Below, in pieces: positions 58,406-64,000 of a stretch of 64,000 nt of DNA. Location of the stretch: NCBI GenBank assembly GCA_036874045.1, contig CM072335.1:14590001-14654000 (forward strand). The letters are read 5' to 3'. The notes under the pieces were generated by a model. That model worked only from the letters and a program-made list of their open reading frames with translations, did not search any database and was not told the origin of the DNA. This DNA comes from Cymodocea nodosa (taxonomy: Eukaryota > Streptophyta > Magnoliopsida > Alismatales > Cymodoceaceae). Position numbers and translations under genes: made by a program. Positions within the stretch are counted from its first letter, which is position 1; each line of letters starts with the position of its first letter.

Positions 58406-59747
58406 ATGAGCACATGGATTTGTTCTCCTAGCACTAAGCGATTAGTAACAACACTTACCCAAGAGTATTCAACACAAAAGTGTACTAAAATATTTTCTGA
58501 ATTAGACCTTAACAAAATCCTTAGGGGTGTAGCTAACCTTTCTTTAAAAGAGAACGAAGATATGACTGCTCCAGTGGAAAAACCATTAAGGGAAATTCTG
58601 TATCCTGAATTAGTTGATGAACCTTCATGTATTCGATTGCTAAACTTTGAGGGAGATAGGTTTAAATTGAAATCTAATTATATTAGTCAATTGCCACATT
58701 TTCATGGATTAGAAAGAGAGGATGCTTATTATTTCCTTAGAGAATTTAACGAAGTTTGTCAAATGATGAAAATGCCGAACATGAGTATAGATGCTATTAA
58801 ACTTAGATATATCTCTTTTGCTCTAAAAGATAGTTAAGAGATGGTTATATACTCTATCGCCTGATTCAATTTTTTCATGGACTGAATTTTGCTCTGTTTT
58901 TCTAGAAAAATATTATCCAACACATCAAACGATTAGAAAGAAAAAAGAAATATTAATGTGTAGCCAAAAACAGGGAGAATCATTTTGAAAATATTTTGAA
59001 AGATTTAAAGATTTACTGACTCAATGTCTACATCATGCAATGAGTAAAGCACAATTAATAGGTATAATTTATGAAGGCATAGGTGTTTCAATGAAATATT
59101 TATTAGAATCTACTTGTCAGAATAGATTTTTAAAATTGTGTAGTGAAGAAACATGGGCATATTTAGAAAACTTTGCAAAAAAAACTGCACAATGGGAAAA
59201 CTTAGCTGAAGCCATTATAGGTAAAAGAATATTGCCAAGAGGAATGCATGAAATAGATTCAAGCACTATGCTTGAAGTGAAATTAACTTAATTAACAAAG
59301 AAAATAGAAGAGTTATCATTAAATTAAAAACTAGCAGAGAAGACTGCAAACATTAATGATTTAGATATTATTTATGCTAGAAACCAGAAAGATAACTTTG
59401 GAAATTCTTATAACCCTAATTTGAGAAATCACTCGAATTTATCTTGGAGAAATAACAATTTCCAGGGAGGAGAAAATATAAATGACAAGAATATAAGTTA
59501 TGAAGCATTACTTGAACAAGGATCTAGAATAGAGAAATTAGAAAAGATAATCCAACAATTAAATAATCATTTGGATCTTGTATTTGGAAATGTTGCAATT
59601 CAAAATCAAAATAGAAATATACCACCTAGACAGAAGGAATCAATGGAAGTTAGATCTACTGGAGGATTGCCAATACAAGCAATACCTAACCTTGTCAATA
59701 GAACTGCTAATGAAATTGATACCTCCTTTAGGAGGGTAGCTGAATGA
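58406..59747 (+). pseudogene. Gypsy gag (capsid), located downstream of pol
   Basis: The first frame (58406-58837) includes PLREILYPELVDEPSCIRLL, ISQLPHFHGLEREDAYYFLR, EFNEVCQMMKMPNM and IDAIKLRYISFALKDS, the conserved Athila gag order. A frameshift at about 58837 moves to the frame giving RWLYTLSPDSI-SW, FLEKYYP, QGES-KYFERFKDLL, then LIGIIYEGIGVSMKYLLEST. After a stop at 59289 it continues with NSYNPNLRNHSNLSW (59410-59455), a known Athila gag C-terminal block, and a helix ending near 59747. The capsid is therefore essentially complete but lies about 4 kb after integrase. Its zinc knuckle was not seen here; a knuckle-like motif remains at 49860. Confidence 0.86.
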
Positions 59748-59949
59748 AGTAGTATAACTGAAGTAACTATGTATAATATAGTAGAAAAAAAAAATGTAAG
59801 TTTACTTATAGTTAATAGTATCGTAGAGTTATTACTTAACTCAACGAACTTGATTCATTGAGTTATGACTTAACTCCATGGGGGTGTGAAGTAGCTATGC
59901 TAATTTTTGTCTCTACTAAATTTTTGTTTATGTTATATAGAATCAAGAG
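59748..59949 (+). promoter_or_regulatory. Leader of the F-box ORF with motif pair and possible 3' splice site
   Basis: TAACTCAACGAA (about 59838) and a diverged CATTGAGTTATG (about 59856) form a motif pair. The last 50 bases are T-rich and end TTATATAG, ten bases before the ATG; in the copia-1 copy the same spot reads TTATACAG. Both look like plant intron 3' ends. The whole block is shared with copia-1 (23794-23916). Confidence 0.4.
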
Positions 59950-61089
59950 ATGGAATTTATGAAATTACCGTTGTATGCACTAAGGGAAGTACTAAGTAAC
60001 TTGTCAGCTAAAGATCTGTGCAGATAGTGTTGTGTATCAAAGGATATTAAAGATTGTGTCAGAGAAAAATATTTTCATAGACTACAGGCTACAAAAATGA
60101 CTAAGATTAGAGATGGATTTTTATGGAAGTCATTTAATCGTAGTTCAATTAACTATGAATATCTGGATATAGAAGAAACTGTTGGAATTCCACCCAATAC
60201 ATTAGAAGGAATAGATCATATTATGGGGATGGATGAAGGATTAATTATATACAGAACCAAACCAAGGTATGCAATCTTGTTACCTGACATTTTGATTAGA
60301 AATCCTATCACAAGAGAAGAATGAAACATAGGAAGGCCTAATAGATATGAAATAGCAATTGAAAATTGTAGGTTAGCTTTAATATTTTCTGATAAAAATT
60401 TGACCATTCTTGAAAAATTATATTATTGGAGACCAACTGGAAATTGGGATGAAGATTTATGCTTAAGTGTGTATAATTTTCTGAATAGATCTTAGACTTA
60501 AAATACTATGATATATCTAGGACAGAAATCATTAATTAACATCATGCATGTCATACTTGATGGATATATATATCTAGTCACAGATGTATCAGTTGCATTT
60601 AGATCTGATTTATACATTGTAAGCATAGATAATTATGATTATGACTTTATAGAAATTTTTCCTATACCGAGAGAAATAGCTAAACCACCATCTGCAGGAT
60701 ATGATAAAATTCAAATAGGGATGTGGTATAATGAATATGATGATCCTACTTTATGTCTAATAAGATGGTGAGATGAATTGATGAAATTTCAAATATGGAT
60801 TATGAAAGACATAAATGAATGGAAGTGGGAAGAGGAATATATTAAAATAGATGTAGAAATAATAACAAATACATTATCTTGGAACAGAAAAGGATCTCTT
60901 TCTGTGTTTCATTTCATTAATGGTAATATACTTATATTTAGTATTGATAACATACTGCAAGTTTACAAATTAAGAAGGAAAATGAACTGCATTAAAACAG
61001 AATTAATAGCAAGAAGAATTATGACTAAAAAGTTTACTTCGATTGACACTTTTATTCCATTAGTTACTACTTTTCAATCATGTTCTTAA
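59950..61089 (+). pseudogene. F-box / F-box-associated protein gene carried by the gypsy element
   Basis: One uninterrupted reading frame of 380 codons has no frameshift and only five in-frame stops (60025, 60322, 60493, 60499, 60769). Residues 1-45 form an F-box: MEFMKLPLYALREVLSNLSA, then KDLCR-stop-CCVSKDIKD. The remainder alternates hydrophobic strands as in F-box-associated beta-propeller domains, with LDGYIYLVTD (about 200), and FQIWIMKDINEWKWEEEY (about 279-296), the equivalent of the E-x2-VWVMKDY-x3-W block. It ends FTSIDTFIPLV, like the H-x-SLVSL tail of the family. Length matches typical plant F-box/FBA proteins. Such proteins select substrates for SCF ubiquitin ligases. The lack of an intron suggests capture as processed RNA. 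I know of no Athila-type element described with such a gene. Confidence 0.75.
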
Positions 61090-62857
61090 AGTATAATTCT
61101 ATGCTTTTAATGTTGTGTATTTTGCATTTATGTTAAAAAAAAAAAAACAAAATATCAATCCAGTTTGTTGGTATCTGTTCTGGGAAACCAATTGGCTTGC
61201 TTGTGAGCCATCAAAGGCATAGGAGCCTAGGTTCCACACAAGACACTGATTTATCAATATCTGTTAAATGTTATTTTGTTATATATTCTGCTTTTATTCG
61301 TGAATGAAAAGTTCTTCAGAATCAAAAATCGAAATATACAGAAGGAGATACAAACGAAACAAGGTATGTAATTAAATACTTATCCTGAATTTAGATTTAA
61401 ACTCAATTCGTGGAGTTATTCATTAACTCAACGAACTTAGTTAGATGCTAAGTCAACGAAACAATATTCATGCCTACTACAATTACTGTATTTGTTGTCA
61501 AATCTTTTACATTGAAGACAATGCAAAAAAATAGGTATGGGGGGGAGGTAATTAAAGTAACAGCCATGTAAGTTTGTTAATTAAAGGAATTAGAATGGTA
61601 CTACAAAGTTTTGTGGAAATTGAAAATATTTTATGAATTTGCTGTAACTATTCGATAATTGAGACTATAAAATTTTTAAGAATTGTAACTGCTTGAATGT
61701 TATATTTAGAATGCCATATAAGATGCTATAGAATTTACTATTTATACAAATCTAGATATAGTATCTTATGTTTTTTCCAAATTTTATGAGTTTAACAATT
61801 TCACGATTTTAAAATGAAATCAGAATGCTTAATTGAAACTTAGTAAATTATCTAAAGTCCTAAAAGAGCTGAAATGTTGATTTTTAGATTAAATGAAATA
61901 CATATGATCAAAGATACATTTAATTTGACTAATTAAACTTGTAGAATGATTTATGTGTAGATCTTATTAAACTACAGAAAAAAGTATGAGCTTATTGAAA
62001 TGGATTCATATTTTCAGTAAATAATAGAAGCAGGACTATATGAGATTGGTATTTTATCGCATCTATATTAATGAAATACGTACATATACTATGTTGAAAA
62101 GAAAAAAAAAAAGAATAGAAAAAAACTTTGAGAGTTTATTGACTTGTTTGATCACGAGCCTTTTGTACTTGAGCAGATAGGTATGTAAGGATTGTTGACC
62201 TGAAAAAGGACTCTTTAAATCTGGCAACCTAAGATCCTGATCAGATTTGGGATTGTTGATTGAAAGCTCGATACATGGGTACACTAGAAAGCTCTTGTAT
62301 GATTCAAGTTTGTTAAATTAACTTTTAAAGTACAAATATACATATACTATTATGAAAAGATACAAGTGTTTTGTGAAATATAGATATATTTGGAATCGAG
62401 TATATTTTCTATTATCTAAAATTGCTGAAATATGAATCTAGAATAGACTTTTGAAGTTGTTTATTTAAGATACAATTCTTTATTCTACTTGTCTTAATCA
62501 TATTGAATTGGATTGTGTTTTGATTCGTATGTTGTTGAAATTTATTCTGGAAATCTTATTGAAAAATTCAGGATGACAGATGATGAAAAGAAGAATAAAT
62601 GATAATATAATTAACACCTATGTGATGCTGATATATTTTGTATGTAATTTACATATATTCTAAGTATATTTGTAGGTTGAAGAGGAGAAAATAATGTTAA
62701 AATAGATTACTGAAACATATAGAATATCTATATAATAATATAAGTTCTTATGCTAAAAAGAAGAACAAAAGGAAGAATTAATTCTAGCACTTTAGAAAGA
62801 CTAATTAATTAGATCTTAGTTTGCTAAGGGACTAGCAAAATTTAAGTATGGGGGAAG
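61090..62857 (+). other. Gypsy 3' region with two polypurine tracts
   Basis: No coding signal. Inside it, GGTATGGGGGGGAGG (61535-61549) is a strong purine tract about 1.3 kb upstream of the final one, AAGTATGGGGGAAG (62844-62857), which abuts the LTR. The two share the word TATGGGGG. A motif pair lies at about 61393-61460. Parts of this region recur in reverse complement in copia-1 (22677-23793) and, in element orientation, in copia-2 (31000-32490). Confidence 0.75.
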
Positions 62858-64000
62858 TGTTTAGAATGAAAAAGTACATAATATTAACGGTTAAATTATG
62901 GTTAATTGCATAATATTTAACTTATCATATGAGAATTAAGACATTATGTTATAATTACACTATTATATGCTTTAATGAAAGAATCTACATAATTTTAGGG
63001 AATTAATGTTAATTTAGTACATTTCTGAATTGTCGATAAATTGTAGGCTATGAAATTCTTATGTATCCGAATTTTCTGTTATTTCGGAGAGTTATGTTTA
63101 ATATACCAGACAGTTATGTTTTAAAGAATATTTTGTTATTTCTTGAAGTACACGTGTCGAAACCATAATGCATGACTTAAGTGGATTTTCGATAAGTTAT
63201 CTGTTAACTATCTGAAATGCATCTAGGCATCGGATAGTTAGGTTTTTAAGTATTCAAAATATTTGAACTTGTTAAGTTAGATTTATACACGTGTTGAAAT
63301 TAAATGTTTTAGTATATCATATGAGATGCACATGTTTAACTTGTTAAGTTAGCATAACTATACGCGTAGGGTTACATGAATGCACACTAAAGTAACACGT
63401 TATGTTAGCAGCTTATTTCTTTATTGCACGTGTTTTATAGTTAAATCAACGAAGTAAGTCCATTGAGTTATCTATAACTCCACAGACCATTTATTTTCTA
63501 ATATGACACTGTAGCGGTTACAGAAACAAGACATTCCAAGGAAAACCACGATTGCACGTATCACGCAGTAATTCACTCGTGGAAGGGAGAAGAAATCACC
63601 ATCGTTGATATGAATGAAGGAAATCCAACCGATCATCTAAGCAAAAATAGTTACTACTAAAGAAATATAAAAGAAAAGGAGAAAAGACGAAGAGGTGTGT
63701 GTGTGCAGAGGTGGACAACCGAGCTATCTGCAGGTAGCGTTGGGAATTCCTTGAAGCTCTACACCACCACCATAATCACCAACTATCGGAGGTCTGTGAG
63801 GATACTTTCCTGATGTCGGGTCGATTCCAAGCCAAACATGGTACTTGACAACCACTGTGAGGAGTGATTGCATCGCAGGAGGGGAAGCCATTTTCACCAA
63901 GCACCGACTCATATCACAAGAGATCGTAAAGCTTCTAGCCTTGGTTTCAGGTTGATGCCAATATGCTGAAGAGGAGATCATCTTGCAATTCTGGACTCGC
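62858..64000 (+). repeat. Gypsy 3' LTR, continues beyond the window
   Basis: It begins TGTTTAGAATGAAAAAG and aligns with both solo LTRs for the 1143 bp available. It holds CGGATAGTTA words (63230) and the antisense open frame discussed among the findings (63724-63981, minus). Confidence 0.9.

Larger units (their letters stand above)
48630..64000 (+). mobile_element. Athila-like Ty3/gypsy element with accessory ORF, displaced gag and F-box gene
   Basis: The left LTR is truncated at its 5' side (48630-49726) and the right LTR starts at 62858 and runs off the window. Domain order is primer site, zinc-knuckle ORF, protease, RT, RNase H, integrase, ORF-X, gag, F-box ORF, long 3' region, polypurine tract, LTR. 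Protease-RT-RNase H-integrase order and the tRNA-Asp-like primer site fit the Athila/Tat group. The internal part alone is about 13.1 kb. Gag after pol is unlike any standard gypsy element I know; a fusion of two related elements is an alternative. All coding parts hold stops. Confidence 0.85.

Overview
This is plant nuclear DNA. It is AT-rich, holds one recognisable host gene, and is otherwise packed with nested, decayed LTR retrotransposons of both superfamilies (Ty1/copia and Ty3/gypsy), plus a LINE relic, a hAT relic, a TRIM and a 5S rRNA-derived insert. A dicot seems most likely from base composition and element style, but the species cannot be named. There is no sign of bacterial, viral or organellar genes, and no tRNA gene or CRISPR array was seen.

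Left third (1-14367). Positions 1-7388 look like ordinary intergenic DNA with no gene I can support. A complete 562-bp TRIM (7389-7950) is recognisable from two LTRs, a tRNA-Met-type primer site and a polypurine tract. After an AT-rich repeat tract come an RTE-type LINE relic (about 9106-10070) and the only convincing host gene, RTF2 (minus strand, 10581-11630): an intact single-exon replication termination factor 2 with an N-terminal ubiquitin-like domain. Its 5' leader holds a 58-bp tandem duplication that also duplicated a four-codon upstream ORF. A hAT relic follows (12326-14367, transposase on minus).

Middle (14368-48629). This is a stack of copia elements. Copia-1 (plus, 14368-26135) keeps both LTRs; its gag is split by a gypsy solo LTR with perfect 5-bp target duplications, its RT is cut off, and the 3' part of its body is gypsy-derived sequence with a truncated F-box ORF. 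A gag fragment (26297-27229) comes next. Copia-2 (minus, 27230-38970) has lost its RT core, contains a second gypsy solo LTR with perfect target duplications, and carries gypsy-derived 3' sequence and a gypsy-type accessory ORF between RNase H and its 3' LTR. Copia-3 (plus, 38971-46025) is the youngest and most complete element, but its 3' LTR is cut and joined to the gag and 5' LTR of another copia-1/2 family member (46026-48629, minus).

Right third (48630-64000). One very long Athila-like gypsy element runs off the window. Its order is odd: truncated 5' LTR, tRNA-Asp-like primer site, a short zinc-knuckle ORF, protease, RT, RNase H, integrase, a large accessory ORF, then a full gag, then a full-length F-box/F-box-associated reading frame (380 codons, five stops, no frameshift), then a long 3' region with two polypurine tracts, and the 3' LTR.

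Most notable: (1) the F-box ORF and pol-before-gag order of the gypsy element; (2) the same F-box, 3'-region and accessory-ORF modules, rearranged, inside two copia elements; (3) clusters of a short inverted motif, AGTTA...TAACT flanked by CGG/CCG or CGTTG/CAACG, in the LTRs of unrelated superfamilies and in gypsy internal regions. All retroelement genes seen carry stops, frameshifts or deletions, so nothing here appears autonomous now.
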